Assembly (NCBI RefSeq): GCF_014859475.1
Contig: NZ_JACUUE010000008.1
Coordinates: 1-35,947, forward strand
Source of the DNA: Rhodoferax sp.
GTDB taxonomy: Bacteria > Pseudomonadota > Gammaproteobacteria > Burkholderiales > Burkholderiaceae_C
Direction of reading: 5' to 3'
DNA: 35,947 nucleotides
Shown here: piece by piece, positions 17,033 to 27,977 of the stretch
Layout: every line of letters begins with the position of its first letter
Numbering within the stretch: position 1 is the stretch's first letter
Notes under the pieces: model-generated
Told to the model about the DNA's origin: nothing
Database searches by the model: none
Seen by the model: the letters and a program-made list of their open reading frames with translations, nothing else
Program-made: the position numbers and the translations under genes

Positions 17033-17923
17033 ATGTTTGAACTCCGATTGATGTGCCCCGAGCACCAGGTTGAAACGCTGAGCGACGCACTCGACGCGCT
17101 CGATGCCCTGAGCGTTAGCGTGGAAGATGCCGATGCCCAGACCGATGCTGAGCAAGCCCTGTTTGGTGAGCCCGGCATGCCGCCTCCCAAAGACGGTTGG
17201 CAGCGCTCCAGGGTGCTGGCCTTGTACGATACCCGTGAACAAGCCAATGACGCGCTGGCGCTGTTGCAGGCGCAGGATTTCTTTGCCGAGTGCGAGGTGT
17301 TGGGCTTGCAGCACGTGCCGGAACAGGACTGGGTGCGTTTGACGCAGTCGCAGTTCGCCCCGGTGGAGATTACGCCGGAATTCTGGATTGTGCCCACCTG
17401 GCACGAGCCACCTGCGCAGGCCCGCATTGTGATTCGTCTTGACCCTGGCCTTGCCTTTGGCACCGGCACCCATCCCACCACCCGCATGTGCTTGCGCTGG
17501 ATCGCCGGTCAAGGCAACGCCAGCAGCGCCCTGAGCCGGGTGTTGGACTACGGCTGTGGCTCCGGCATCCTGGCCATTGGCGCAGCCAAGTTTGGCGCTG
17601 CGGACATCGACGCGGTGGACATCGACCCGGCGGCCGTCGAGTCCACCTTGCTCAATGCACAGGCCAACCATGCCGATGTGCGTGCCGGCCTGCCAGAAAG
17701 CGCGAGCGGCGTTTATCAGACCGTGCTGGCCAATATTTTGGCGACACCTTTGAAAGTGCTGGCGCCATTGCTGTGGTCGCGCGTGGCGCCTGGTGGGGCC
17801 TTGGTGCTGGCAGGTATTTTGGAGCGCCAGGCGCAAGAGCTGCAGGCTGCCTATGCGCCTTACTGCAAACTCGCTGTGGCCGATGCCGAAGACGGCTGGA
17901 TTTTGATGACCGCGATGCGTTGA
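17033..17923 (+). CDS. prmA: Ribosomal protein L11 methyltransferase
   Basis: PrmA trimethylates ribosomal protein L11 with SAM. The 296-residue product has an N-terminal L11-recognition region, RLDPGLAFGTGTHPTTRMCL, the SAM motif VLDYGCGSGILAIGAAKFGA with acidic VDIDPAAVEST, and the substrate motif NILATPLKVLAPLLWSRV. Length is normal for the family. It lies 12 bases after accC, a linkage common in betaproteobacteria. The next gene follows after 37 bases. Confidence 0.95.
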   Translation: MFELRLMCPEHQVETLSDALDALDALSVSVEDADAQTDAEQALFGEPGMPPPKDGWQRSRVLALYDTREQANDALALLQAQDFFAECEVLGLQHVPEQDWVRLTQSQFAPVEITPEFWIVPTWHEPPAQARIVIRLDPGLAFGTGTHPTTRMCLRWIAGQGNASSALSRVLDYGCGSGILAIGAAKFGAADIDAVDIDPAAVESTLLNAQANHADVRAGLPESASGVYQTVLANILATPLKVLAPLLWSRVAPGGALVLAGILERQAQELQAAYAPYCKLAVADAEDGWILMTAMR

Positions 17924-17960
17924 GGCCGGATTGCCGCGCGGCTGATAAATTTCAAACACC

Positions 17961-18986
17961 ATGAGCTTGATCGCCCGCTGTCCCGCTTGTCTGACCTGGT
18001 ACAAAGTGGTGCCGGACCAGTTGCGTATTTCAGATGGCTGGGTTCGTTGCGGGACGTGTGGTGAAGTTTTTGATGTCTCGCGGCAGCTGATCGAGGCTGA
18101 GTCTGAGCTGCCGACTGACCCAGCGCCCACTGATGCCCAGGAGTTCCCGAGCCGGTTGGTGGTGGCTAACCCTGCTTTGCTCGATGCATCGACGCGGTTA
18201 TCGGCGCCGGAGACAGCCGGGCAGCTGCCTTCTTGTGGGGATGATGCGCTGGTGATGCGACCGGCCAGCGACGATTTTTTGGCCGATCTGCAGCCCGATG
18301 CACGGCCTGAAGTGCGGTCTGACGTGCCTTGGGATTCGGCGGCCTTGCTCATCAAGCCCTCAAAGGAGACTGAACCCGAAACCGGGCCGCAAAGCAGAGA
18401 CCAACCCGAGCCAGAGGTCGCCGAGCCAGTTGTCGTTGAAGTTGTACCCGTGCCGCTTGCGGAACCTGTTTCATTCATGCGTGCACCGGTTGTTAGCCCC
18501 AACACGCATCGACCTGGCATGCGTGTGTTGTGGGGTGTGCTCAGTGTCTTTTTGTTGCTCGGCTTGTTGCTGCAAGGCATCTACCGTGAGCGCGACCAGT
18601 TGGCCGCTTTAAAGCCTGAATTCAAGCCAGCATTACAGATATTTTGTGAGGTCTTGGGTTGTCGCCTCTCGCCCATGCAACGCATTGAAGCCTTGGTACT
18701 TGATTCAGTCACGTTTCACCAGATGGACCCGGAGACTTTTCGGTTGCATTTGGTCGTGAAAAACAAAGCGCAACTTGCATTGGCCATGCCAGCGGTTGAG
18801 CTAACGCTGACGGACCTGGCAGATCAGCCGGTCATGCGGCGCGTGTTCTTACCGGCTGAATTGGGCGCCAAGTCAGACGCGGTATCTGCGTTTGGTGAAT
18901 GGTCAGCCACGGCGAATTTGCGTGTCAAGGCCGATACCGCCCAACCGCGTGCATTGGGGTATCGCTTACTGGTTTTTTACCCGTAA
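17961..18986 (+). CDS. Zinc-ribbon, DUF3426-type single-pass membrane protein
   Basis: A 341-residue protein of unknown function. Residues 1-40 form an MJ0042-type zinc ribbon (CPACLTWYKV then CGTCGEVFDV). Residues about 45-175 are an acidic, Pro/Glu-rich low-complexity region. A single membrane helix follows near 185 (VLWGVLSVFLLLGLLLQGIY). The C-terminal domain (about 200-341) matches DUF3426, with the typical LPAELG and FGEWSATANLRVKA elements and the L-V-FYP end. Predicted topology puts the zinc ribbon in the cytoplasm and DUF3426 in the periplasm. Genes of this type commonly follow prmA. No function is established. Confidence 0.87.
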   Translation: MSLIARCPACLTWYKVVPDQLRISDGWVRCGTCGEVFDVSRQLIEAESELPTDPAPTDAQEFPSRLVVANPALLDASTRLSAPETAGQLPSCGDDALVMRPASDDFLADLQPDARPEVRSDVPWDSAALLIKPSKETEPETGPQSRDQPEPEVAEPVVVEVVPVPLAEPVSFMRAPVVSPNTHRPGMRVLWGVLSVFLLLGLLLQGIYRERDQLAALKPEFKPALQIFCEVLGCRLSPMQRIEALVLDSVTFHQMDPETFRLHLVVKNKAQLALAMPAVELTLTDLADQPVMRRVFLPAELGAKSDAVSAFGEWSATANLRVKADTAQPRALGYRLLVFYP

Positions 18987-18987
18987 G

Positions 18988-19020
18988 TAAAAAAGCCCGC
19001 TGCTGTTTGGGCAACGGGCT
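18988..19020 (-). terminator. Terminator of the histone H1-like gene
   Basis: Read on the minus strand, AGCCCGTTGC pairs imperfectly with GCAGCGGGCT (6-bp perfect core AGCCCG/CGGGCT) and is followed by TTTTTT. On the plus strand the same hairpin has only a weak T stretch, so it mainly serves the minus-strand gene. Confidence 0.7.
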
Positions 19021-19043
19021 GGCGCGTTTTCCTGGCGGATTGA

Positions 19044-19508
19044 TCAGGGCTTCGATCCAGACGGAAAAGGCCATGCTGCATGAGGGTTGAGCTTGGTCTT
19101 TGCAGCTGGCGCGGCCGGCGCTTTGGCAGGTTTTTTTGCAGCTGGTTTGGCGGCGACCTTGGTGGCAACTGCTTTTTTGGCTGGCGCTGCAGCTTTGGTT
19201 GGCGCTCTTTTTGCGGGTGCCGCTTTTTTTACCGCTACCTTAGGCGCTGCAGCCTTCTTAGCTGGGGCAGCCTTCTTGGCCGGTGCCGCTTTCTTAGCCG
19301 GTGCAGCCTTCTTGGCTGGGGCAGCCTTCTTGGCTGGTGCAGCTTTCTTTGCTGGAGCAGCCTTCTTAGCCGGTGCAGCTTTCTTGGCTGGAACAGCCTT
19401 CTTAGCTGGTGCCGCTGCCTTAGCCGGTGCCGCTTTTTTCACTGGCGCCGCAGGTTTTGCAGCGGGCTTGGCGGCAGGTTTCGCAGCCGGTTTTTTTGCA
19501 GTTGCCAT
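19044..19508 (-). CDS. Histone H1-like Ala/Lys/Pro-rich DNA-binding protein
   Basis: A 154-residue very basic protein, probably a nucleoid-associated histone H1-like protein (HctB/BpH1 type). It begins MATAKKPAAKPAAKPAAK and contains about nine near-perfect AAPAKK hexads (roughly residues 35-90), then degenerate repeats and the tail LNPHAAWPFPSGSKP. A strong AAGGAG lies before the ATG. The repeat is an 18-base minisatellite at DNA level, so copy number may vary between strains. The KPAAK/AAPAKK character also resembles AlgP (AlgR3) of Pseudomonas; the WPFP tail favours the betaproteobacterial histone-like group. Confidence 0.87.
   Translation of the reverse strand: MATAKKPAAKPAAKPAAKPAAPVKKAAPAKAAAPAKKAVPAKKAAPAKKAAPAKKAAPAKKAAPAKKAAPAKKAAPAKKAAPAKKAAAPKVAVKKAAPAKRAPTKAAAPAKKAVATKVAAKPAAKKPAKAPAAPAAKTKLNPHAAWPFPSGSKP
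19238..19424. repeat. 18-base minisatellite in the histone-like gene
   Basis: About nine tandem 18-base units, each encoding KKAAPA on the minus strand, with silent differences (GGTGCAGC, GGGGCAGC, GGTGCCGC variants). Synonymous drift shows the repeat is maintained at protein level. It is a plausible site of slippage and of assembly collapse. Confidence 0.85.
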
Positions 19509-19539
19509 TTCTATCTCCTTGATTAATTTGCAAAGAGCA

Positions 19540-19565
19540 CTTGACGCAAGTCATTGTGCGTCAAG
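19540..19565. promoter_or_regulatory. Perfect inverted repeat upstream of the histone-like gene
   Basis: CTTGACGCA (19540-19548) and TGCGTCAAG (19557-19565) form a perfect 9-bp dyad with an 8-base spacer, centred about 45 bases upstream of the ATG at 19508. No T-run follows on either strand, so it is not a typical terminator. It could be an operator or an mRNA 5' hairpin. Confidence 0.5.
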
Positions 19566-19675
19566 AGATCCATGGGGTTGGGCGGGTTCCCAGCACCATG
19601 AACAGGGGTCAACAAAACTTTGCCGCCAGCAGCCAGTTCAAAATTTTGTGAAATTCGGAAGGTCATAAGTTGCCG

Positions 19676-20881
19676 TCATTCCCACGACAGTGCGCCGCCG
19701 GACTGGTATTCAATGACGCGTGTCTCGAAGAAGTTACGCTCTTTCTTCAGATCGATCATTTCACTCATCCATGGGAAAGGATTTTCTTCGTTGGGGTACA
19801 GCGCCTCGAGACCGATTTGGGTGGCGCGGCGGTTGGCAATGTAGCGCAGGTAACCCTTGAACATGGACGCATTCATACCGAGCACACCACGCGGCATGGT
19901 GTCTTCGGCGTAGCGGTATTCCAGGTCCACTGCAGTCTCAAACAAGGCCTTGATCTCGGCCTTGAATTCGGCCGTCCAGAGTTGCGGGTTTTCCAGCTTG
20001 AGCTGGTTGATCAGGTCGATGCCAAAGTTGCAGTGCATGGACTCGTCGCGCAAGATGTACTGGTACTGTTCTGCCGCGCCGGTCATTTTGTTTTGGCGGC
20101 CCAGCGCCAGAATCTGGGTGAAGCCGACATAGAAGAACAGGCCTTCCATCAGGCAGGCAAACACAATCAGCGATTTGAGCAGGGTTTGGTCGGTCTCGGG
20201 CGTGCCGGTCTTGAACTGCGGGTCCATGATGGCTTCGATGAACGGGATCAGGAATTCGTCCTTGTCGCGGATCGACTTGACCTCGTTGTAGGCGCTGAAA
20301 ATTTCGCCTTCGTCCAACCCCAACGATTCCACGATGTACTGGTAAGCGTGGGTATGAATGGCTTCTTCAAAAGCCTGGCGCAACAAGAATTGCCGACACT
20401 CGGGTGCGGTGATGTGGCGGTAGGTGCCCAGCACAATGTTGTTGGCTGCCAGCGAATCTGCTGTGACAAAAAAACCGAGGTTGCGTTTGACGATGCGGCG
20501 CTCGTCTTCGGTCAGGCCATTGGGGTCCTTCCACAGCGCAATGTCGCGCGTCATGTTGACCTCTTGCGGCATCCAGTGGTTGGCACAGCTTGACAGGTAT
20601 TTTTCCCAGGCCCACTTGTACTTGAAGGGCACCAATTGGTTGACATCGGTCTTGCCGTTGATGATGCGTTTGTCGGCCGCGTTGACACGGCGTTTTGTGC
20701 TGGGCGCCGGGGTGCTGGCAGACGCTGTTGGGCTTGGTGCGAATTGCGTGGCAGGCTTGGTCGTCACCTCTGCGAGTCTCGCAAAGTGACTGGGTGACTG
20801 CTCTGCCTGCAGCCGTTCTGAGCGGCTGTGAGTGGGTGGCAAACTGGCGGTAGGTGTAACTTCTTCGTCCCAGGACAACAT
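19676..20881 (-). CDS. nrdB: Ribonucleotide reductase class I, beta subunit
   Basis: R2 subunit that holds the diiron centre and tyrosyl radical needed by NrdA. The 401-residue product (ATG 20881; a TTG four codons upstream is less likely) has a Pro/Ser/Thr-rich N-terminal extension of about 65 residues, then the ferritin-like core. Iron ligands and radical Tyr are all identifiable: Asp in [12 protein letters not shown], Glu/His/Tyr in [15 protein letters not shown], Glu in [12 protein letters not shown], and Glu/His in [12 protein letters not shown]. The C-terminal end SGGALSWE is the R1-binding tail. It lies about 125 bases downstream of nrdA, and the pair should be controlled by the NrdR boxes at 23778-23824. 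nrdB is intact even though nrdA is not. Confidence 0.96.
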   Translation of the reverse strand: MLSWDEEVTPTASLPPTHSRSERLQAEQSPSHFARLAEVTTKPATQFAPSPTASASTPAPSTKRRVNAADKRIINGKTDVNQLVPFKYKWAWEKYLSSCANHWMPQEVNMTRDIALWKDPNGLTEDERRIVKRNLGFFVTADSLAANNIVLGTYRHITAPECRQFLLRQAFEEAIHTHAYQYIVESLGLDEGEIFSAYNEVKSIRDKDEFLIPFIEAIMDPQFKTGTPETDQTLLKSLIVFACLMEGLFFYVGFTQILALGRQNKMTGAAEQYQYILRDESMHCNFGIDLINQLKLENPQLWTAEFKAEIKALFETAVDLEYRYAEDTMPRGVLGMNASMFKGYLRYIANRRATQIGLEALYPNEENPFPWMSEMIDLKKERNFFETRVIEYQSGGALSWE

Positions 20882-20945
20882 AGTGATTTCCAATGCGTGG
20901 ATTATGAGATGGTGTGTAAAAAATAGAAAGAAATTTGATGGCCTT

Positions 20946-20999
20946 TTGAGCGCATGCGTGCAGCACTGTGGCGTGCCAGCATCGCAGCATGGCGCTCAA
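20946..20999. repeat. Inverted repeat between nrdA and nrdB
   Basis: TTGAGCGC (20946-20953) and GCGCTCAA (20992-20999) form a perfect 8-bp stem with further pairing of nearby ATGC/GCAT and a GC-rich loop. It lies in the 125-base intercistronic space. No T-run follows, so it may be an mRNA-stability or partial-termination element rather than a full terminator. Confidence 0.4.
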
Positions 21000-21006
21000 G
21001 GCATGG

Positions 21007-23690
<2,684 letters not shown>

Positions 23691-23777
23691 GGCATCCTCT
23701 TCTGAATTGGGTGGGGGGAAACAAGGCGTGTTGCAGCGTTGAAAGTCTGTCGGCTTGTTTTCGAGGCAACAAGCTTA

Positions 23778-23824
23778 ACACTATATGTAGTGCTTCATCG
23801 TGCAAAAAACACTATCTGTAGTGG
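23778..23824 (-). promoter_or_regulatory. Tandem NrdR boxes upstream of nrdAB
   Basis: Two 16-base palindrome-like boxes, acactatatgtagtgc (23778-23793) and acactatctgtagtgg (23809-23824), match the NrdR consensus acaCwAtATaTwGtgt. They are exactly 31 bases apart start to start, about three helical turns, the usual paired arrangement. They lie 87-134 bases upstream of the nrdA start. NrdR is an ATP/dATP-sensing repressor of ribonucleotide reductase genes (known); nrdR itself is not in the window. Confidence 0.9.
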
Positions 23825-23918
23825 TGGTTTGCATTTTGCGCTTGCGATGCCACGCGCTTTGCATCTTGGGTTTTGATGGCGTTCAATGTCCGCTTTGTCT
23901 TGCTTAAGTGCGATTTTG

Positions 23919-24617
23919 TCAGCGTTTCAACGCGGCGCTGGAAGCCACCGGGCTTGGCGCGTCCAGGCGCACGGCCGAGGGTAAATACCGATCATCGAGC
24001 CCGAGGTTTTTTTGCAACTGCAGCCAGTCAAAGCCCGCGCCAGGGTCGGCCTTGCGGCCCGGGGCGATGTGTTCGTGGCCCGCCACATGGGCCACAGGGT
24101 AGTGTTGCATCAGCGCGGCGCACAAGCTGCCCAGGGTTTCATACTGCGCGGCTGCAAACGGCTCGCCGTCGAGACCTTCGAGCTCAATGCCGATGCTGTC
24201 GTCATTGCAGTTGCTGCGGCCCCGGTAGCAGGAAGCCCCGGCGTGCCAGGCGCGGTCATCGCAACTGACCAGCTGCCAGAGCTCGCCGTTGCGCCGGATG
24301 AAAAAATGGGCAGACACCTGCATGCCCTTGATTTGATCGAAATAAGGGTGTGCCTGCCAATCCAGCTGGTTGTTGAAAAACTGCAGCACTTCGAGCCCGC
24401 CATACTGGCCGGGCGGCAAACTGATGGCGTGCAGCACGACCAGGTCAATGCTTGCCTGCGGTGGACGCGGGCCGAAGTTGGGTGAGGCTTGGTGCGCGGC
24501 AAACCGGTACCAGCCCTGGCGCCAAAGCGCAGCAGAGCTGGGGTGTTTTGGCAGCGCTTCAGTCGGGCGCGGCAACGGGGTCGTCCTGGTTGGGCGTATC
24601 GATGTGCAGCCGGGCAA
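23919..24617 (-). CDS. ampD: 1,6-anhydro-N-acetylmuramyl-L-alanine amidase AmpD
   Basis: Cytoplasmic zinc amidase that removes stem peptides from anhydromuropeptides, feeding AnmK and Mpl; loss of AmpD induces AmpC in bacteria that have AmpR. The open frame is 232 codons. Family sequence starts near residue 30 with WYRFAAHQASPNFGPRPPQASIDLVVLHAISLPPGQ. The zinc ligands are His in VVLHAI, and His and Asp in VAGHEHIAPGRKADPG. The start is unclear: TTG 24617 would overlap pilR by 59 bases, and there is no ATG near the expected beginning, so a non-standard start near 24554 is likely. It follows pilR on the same strand. No signal peptide, as expected. Confidence 0.9.
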   Translation of the reverse strand: MPGCTSIRPTRTTPLPRPTEALPKHPSSAALWRQGWYRFAAHQASPNFGPRPPQASIDLVVLHAISLPPGQYGGLEVLQFFNNQLDWQAHPYFDQIKGMQVSAHFFIRRNGELWQLVSCDDRAWHAGASCYRGRSNCNDDSIGIELEGLDGEPFAAAQYETLGSLCAALMQHYPVAHVAGHEHIAPGRKADPGAGFDWLQLQKNLGLDDRYLPSAVRLDAPSPVASSAALKR

Positions 24618-26007
24618 TGCGGTAGCGCATCTGGCGCAGGCTCAACCCCAGGCGCGTGGCGGCAGCGCTACGGTTGAAGTCGGTGGTCTGCAAGGCGCGG
24701 CTCAAAATGCTGCGTTCCTGCGCATCGAGGTACTGTTGCAGGTCGGTGGGCATCCACTCGGCATCTGCAAGCGTGGGCGGGCCGTCAGCCGGGTACCGGG
24801 TGCTGCGGTGCGATGGGTTGGGCGGCTCCAATTGCAGGCTTGTCCCGTCACCCAGCGCCACCGCGCGATGCAGCAGGTTTTCAAGCTCGCGCACATTGCC
24901 CGCCAACGGCAAGCTGGCGAGCTGCTCCAGCGCGTCATCTTGTAGCACCGGGGTGGCAATGCCGGCCTCATCGGCGATGCGCGACAGCAGCGCCTTGCAC
25001 AACTCAGGCAGGTCTTCGGTGCGCTCACGCAGCGGCGCGATCACCATGTCAATCACGTTGATCCGGTAGTACAGGTCTTGCCGGAAGCTGCCCTTTTCCA
25101 CCTCTTCTGCCAGCTGTTTGTGGGTGGCACTGACGATGCGCACGTCCACCACATCCTCTTGCGTCGAGCCCAGCGGCCGGACGCGGCGCTCCTGGATGGC
25201 GCGTAGCAATTTGGACTGCATCGCCAGCGGCAGGTCGCCAATTTCATCCAGAAACAGCGTGCCCCCGCTGGCGGCCTGAAAAAACCCCTCGCGGTCCACC
25301 AGCGCGCCGGTGTAAGCGCCTTTCTTGGCTCCAAAAAATTCGGCTTCCAGCAGCGCCTCGGGAATGGCGCTGCAATTGACGGCCACCCACGGACCCTTGG
25401 CGCGGTGGCTGTTGGCGTGAATCGCATAGGCCACCAGTTCTTTGCCGGTGCCCGACTCGCCGGTGACCAGCACCGGCGCCATGCTGGTGGCCACCTTGAG
25501 GATGCGCTCCTTGATCTGGCGCATGCAGCTTGACTCGCCGACCAGGCGGTCCAATGCCCGCTGGCCCAGCGCGCCGGCACCCGCCTGGTTAACCGGGACG
25601 GTCGGTGCCATGGCCAAGGCCGATGTCACCGGACTGTTGACGGCCGAGGCAATCACACGGCGAAACTGTTTCAGGTCAACCGGCTTGGTGAGGTAGTCAA
25701 AGGCCCCGCCCTTGAGCGCCTCGACCGCGTTTTCTGCCGAACCATAGGCGGTGATCACCACACAGCGCTCACCGCGTTGGGCGGCCTTGAGTTCTGTGAT
25801 CAATGACAAGCCGATGCCATCGGGCAGGCGCATGTCGGTGATGAGCACATCGAAAACCTGTTCGGCCAGCAGTTTGCGCGCCTGCTGCAAGTCGCCAGCC
25901 GTATCTACCAGGTAGCCCTCGCGCAACAGCGTCAGCTCGTACAGCGTGCGCAGATCGGGCTCGTCGTCAACCACCAGAATCCGTGCGTTTGATTTGGCGT
26001 TGGTCAT
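24559..26007 (-). CDS. pilR: Sigma-54-dependent response regulator PilR
   Basis: NtrC-family activator that with PilS controls type IV pilin expression. The 482-residue protein has three domains: a receiver (ILVVDDEPDLR, phospho-acceptor Asp58 in LITDMRLPDG); an AAA+ domain with Walker A GESGTGKE, the sigma-54 contact loop GAYTGA and Walker B GGTLFLDEIGDL; and a C-terminal Fis-type helix-turn-helix (DFNRSAAATRLGLSLRQMRYRIARL, the PilR form). GAYTGA is a tolerated variant of GAFTGA. Its ATG overlaps the pilS stop by four bases. No pilin gene is in the window, so its targets are elsewhere. Confidence 0.92.
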   Translation of the reverse strand: MTNAKSNARILVVDDEPDLRTLYELTLLREGYLVDTAGDLQQARKLLAEQVFDVLITDMRLPDGIGLSLITELKAAQRGERCVVITAYGSAENAVEALKGGAFDYLTKPVDLKQFRRVIASAVNSPVTSALAMAPTVPVNQAGAGALGQRALDRLVGESSCMRQIKERILKVATSMAPVLVTGESGTGKELVAYAIHANSHRAKGPWVAVNCSAIPEALLEAEFFGAKKGAYTGALVDREGFFQAASGGTLFLDEIGDLPLAMQSKLLRAIQERRVRPLGSTQEDVVDVRIVSATHKQLAEEVEKGSFRQDLYYRINVIDMVIAPLRERTEDLPELCKALLSRIADEAGIATPVLQDDALEQLASLPLAGNVRELENLLHRAVALGDGTSLQLEPPNPSHRSTRYPADGPPTLADAEWMPTDLQQYLDAQERSILSRALQTTDFNRSAAATRLGLSLRQMRYRIARLHIDTPNQDDPVAAPD

Positions 26008-27746
26008 GACGCGGCTACCACCTGCTTGCTGCCGGCTGGCGTGTTGGGGGGCTTGCTGCAGAACATCACACTGAACTCATTACCTGGTTTAACCGTTTGA
26101 CCAAACGTCCGATGGTTGCGTTCATACGCCATGCTGGCGCCATGGCTCTCGCACAATTCCCGGCAAATATAAAGCCCCAGACCACTGGAACGGCTCTCGG
26201 AGGAAAAAAAAGGTTCAAACAAATGCTGCTCCACCGAGGGGTCAAGTGGCTCGCCGTCGCTCCAGACCAGCAGGCAGACGCTGGGTGCGCCAGCGTCAAC
26301 CGGGTCAATATGCAGACTGATTTGAATCGGTTCGGGTTCAGGGCGGGCGTAGCGCTGGGCGTTGTCGAGCAGGTTGATGAGAATGCGGCGCAAGTGTTCA
26401 GCGTCAAACCAGACCCAGACCGCGCTATTGGGGACTTGCACCGCAATATCGGATGTGTTGGCAACCTGGCTTTGCCAGTCGCGGCAGATTCGCGGCAGTG
26501 CCTGAGACAGGTCAATGGCATCGGCCTGCGCCACCTGACTGGTATTGGTGCGCTGGGCGATGTGCAGAATGTCGTGTACCGTTTTTTCAAGTCGCAGCGC
26601 GTTTTGCCCGACCAGTCGGGTCAATTGCTGCTGGCCCGGGTCCGACACATCTTCCGACAGCAGGGCATTGGCTTGCACGATGGCAGCCAGGGGGTTGCGA
26701 ATTTCATGGGCAACCGCGGCCGACATGCGGCCCATGCTGGCAAACTTTTCGGTGCGGATACGGGCCTGCAGCTCACGCTGGTCCTGCAAAAAAACCACGC
26801 ACATGCCCTGCGCGTCAGAATTGAGTTGCGCCGTCAACTGGGTGCGCGCCGACACGAGTCGGGCACCTTGGCCCGCGTGCTGCACGCTGATGTCGCGTTG
26901 TTGCGCCAACTGCGTCGTAAAGCTTTCATCGATCAGCTGACGCAAATCCTGCCATACCGGCGTCTTGACCAAATCCAGCGGCAGGCTCAAGGCACCCTGG
27001 GGCGGGCTGAGCAGCTTTTTGGCAGCCGGGTTGGCTGAGCGCACCTGATGCTGTGCATCGACCACCAGAACGCCTTCGCCCAAGGTCTTGATGATGAGCT
27101 CATTGACTTGCCGCTGCACGGCGGTGGCCAACTGGCTGCGCTGTGCCTTTAACTCGACACTGGCCAGCCGGGTGACCATCTGGCGGGCGATGAATGAAAT
27201 GGCAAAACAGCCCGCGCCGGTGAGCGCTGCCTGTGAAAAAAGCGCGCTGGTGTTCCATGGCGCCTGCAAAGAGAGCCAGCCGGCATAGCCGAACAGCAGC
27301 AGGGTGACACCGGCGGCGCTGGCCATTGCCATCAGCTGCGAGCCCAGAATGGAGGCCATCAGGACCGGCAGGGCAAACAGCGGGGTGTAATTGATGCTGC
27401 TGTCTTGCAGCGTCTGAAGCGCAGCGAACGCGAGCAAGTCCACTCCCACAATGCGCAACCATGCGCCGTTAAAGTGGGGCCCGAGTTGCCTTGGTGCTGC
27501 CATGATGCGCTCGGCCAGAGTGGCCATCAGGTAGGCCGAGCAAATCAACAGGGAAATCAGGCTGGGTGCCTGCGCGGCCATGCCATACAAGCCGGCCTGC
27601 AAGGCCACCAGCACAGCGCCCAGGGTGGCACGCGCGGTCATGAAGCCACGCCACAAACGCTCGAACTCGTCGGGATGGTCTTCCAGATTGGCGTTGCCCT
27701 CGGGTGTCTTCAGGCCAAACCAGGTGGATGCCCGTGCGGATAACAT
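26004..27746 (-). CDS. pilS: Sensor histidine kinase PilS
   Basis: Membrane sensor kinase paired with PilR. The 580-residue protein has about six membrane helices (residues 40-190), a PAS-like domain (about 215-325, KTLGEGVLVVDAQHQVRSANPAA), the phospho-acceptor His347 in MSAAVAHEIRNPLAAIVQANALL, and HATPase boxes in INLLDNAQRYA and SSGLGLYICRELCESHG. The order fits PilS. In Pseudomonas, PilS senses pilin monomers in the membrane (known); this one is assumed similar. It is cotranscribed with pilR (ATGA overlap) and closely follows the PP0621-like gene. Confidence 0.92.
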   Translation of the reverse strand: MLSARASTWFGLKTPEGNANLEDHPDEFERLWRGFMTARATLGAVLVALQAGLYGMAAQAPSLISLLICSAYLMATLAERIMAAPRQLGPHFNGAWLRIVGVDLLAFAALQTLQDSSINYTPLFALPVLMASILGSQLMAMASAAGVTLLLFGYAGWLSLQAPWNTSALFSQAALTGAGCFAISFIARQMVTRLASVELKAQRSQLATAVQRQVNELIIKTLGEGVLVVDAQHQVRSANPAAKKLLSPPQGALSLPLDLVKTPVWQDLRQLIDESFTTQLAQQRDISVQHAGQGARLVSARTQLTAQLNSDAQGMCVVFLQDQRELQARIRTEKFASMGRMSAAVAHEIRNPLAAIVQANALLSEDVSDPGQQQLTRLVGQNALRLEKTVHDILHIAQRTNTSQVAQADAIDLSQALPRICRDWQSQVANTSDIAVQVPNSAVWVWFDAEHLRRILINLLDNAQRYARPEPEPIQISLHIDPVDAGAPSVCLLVWSDGEPLDPSVEQHLFEPFFSSESRSSGLGLYICRELCESHGASMAYERNHRTFGQTVKPGNEFSVMFCSKPPNTPAGSKQVVAAS

Positions 27747-27749
27747 CGC

Positions 27750-27977
27750 TCAGGGTTCCGCTTGGTGCAAGTGCTCCACGCAGCAATAACCCCCGAGCTT
27801 GCCCTGCACCGCTTCTGCCCGTGGCACATGCACGGCGCAACGGCTGCAGGCCACCGTGTCGAGGGTTGGCGGCAACGGGGCGGGTGGCGGTGGTGGCTGC
27901 TGGCCGACAGCTGACGCGCGACTGCGCCAGAGCCAGACCCCGGCAAGCACCAGCAGCAAAAGCAGGAGGCCTCTCAC
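27750..27977 (-). CDS. PP0621-like small membrane protein
   Basis: A 75-residue protein starting at GTG 27977, whose start overlaps the stop of the upstream gene as GTGA. It has one N-terminal membrane helix (MRGLLLLLLVLAGVWLW), a proline stretch (QQPPPPPAPLPP) and a cysteine-rich C-terminal part CSRCAVHVPRAEAV then GGYCCVEHLHQ, which suggests a small metal-binding fold. This layout matches the PP0621 family, which is often found between ccsA/ypjD-like and pilS genes. Function unknown. The longer open frame reaching 28403 overlaps the membrane-protein gene and is not real. Confidence 0.8.
   Translation of the reverse strand: MRGLLLLLLVLAGVWLWRSRASAVGQQPPPPPAPLPPTLDTVACSRCAVHVPRAEAVQGKLGGYCCVEHLHQAEP

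Noticed and set aside
15842-18580. A 912-codon open frame on the minus strand opposite accC, prmA and the DUF3426 gene
   Set aside because: It lies wholly antisense to three well-recognised genes, its translation is His/Arg/Gln-rich low complexity with no family match, and long antisense frames are common in GC-rich codon-biased DNA.
19231-19430. Regularly spaced repeats as a possible CRISPR array
   Set aside because: Units are contiguous 18-base coding repeats with no spacers and no cas genes nearby.
19087-19668. Plus-strand Ala/Phe-rich frame opposite the histone-like gene
   Set aside because: The LAGAAF repeats are the antisense of the KKAAPA minisatellite; the minus-strand gene has a strong ribosome-binding site and a terminator.
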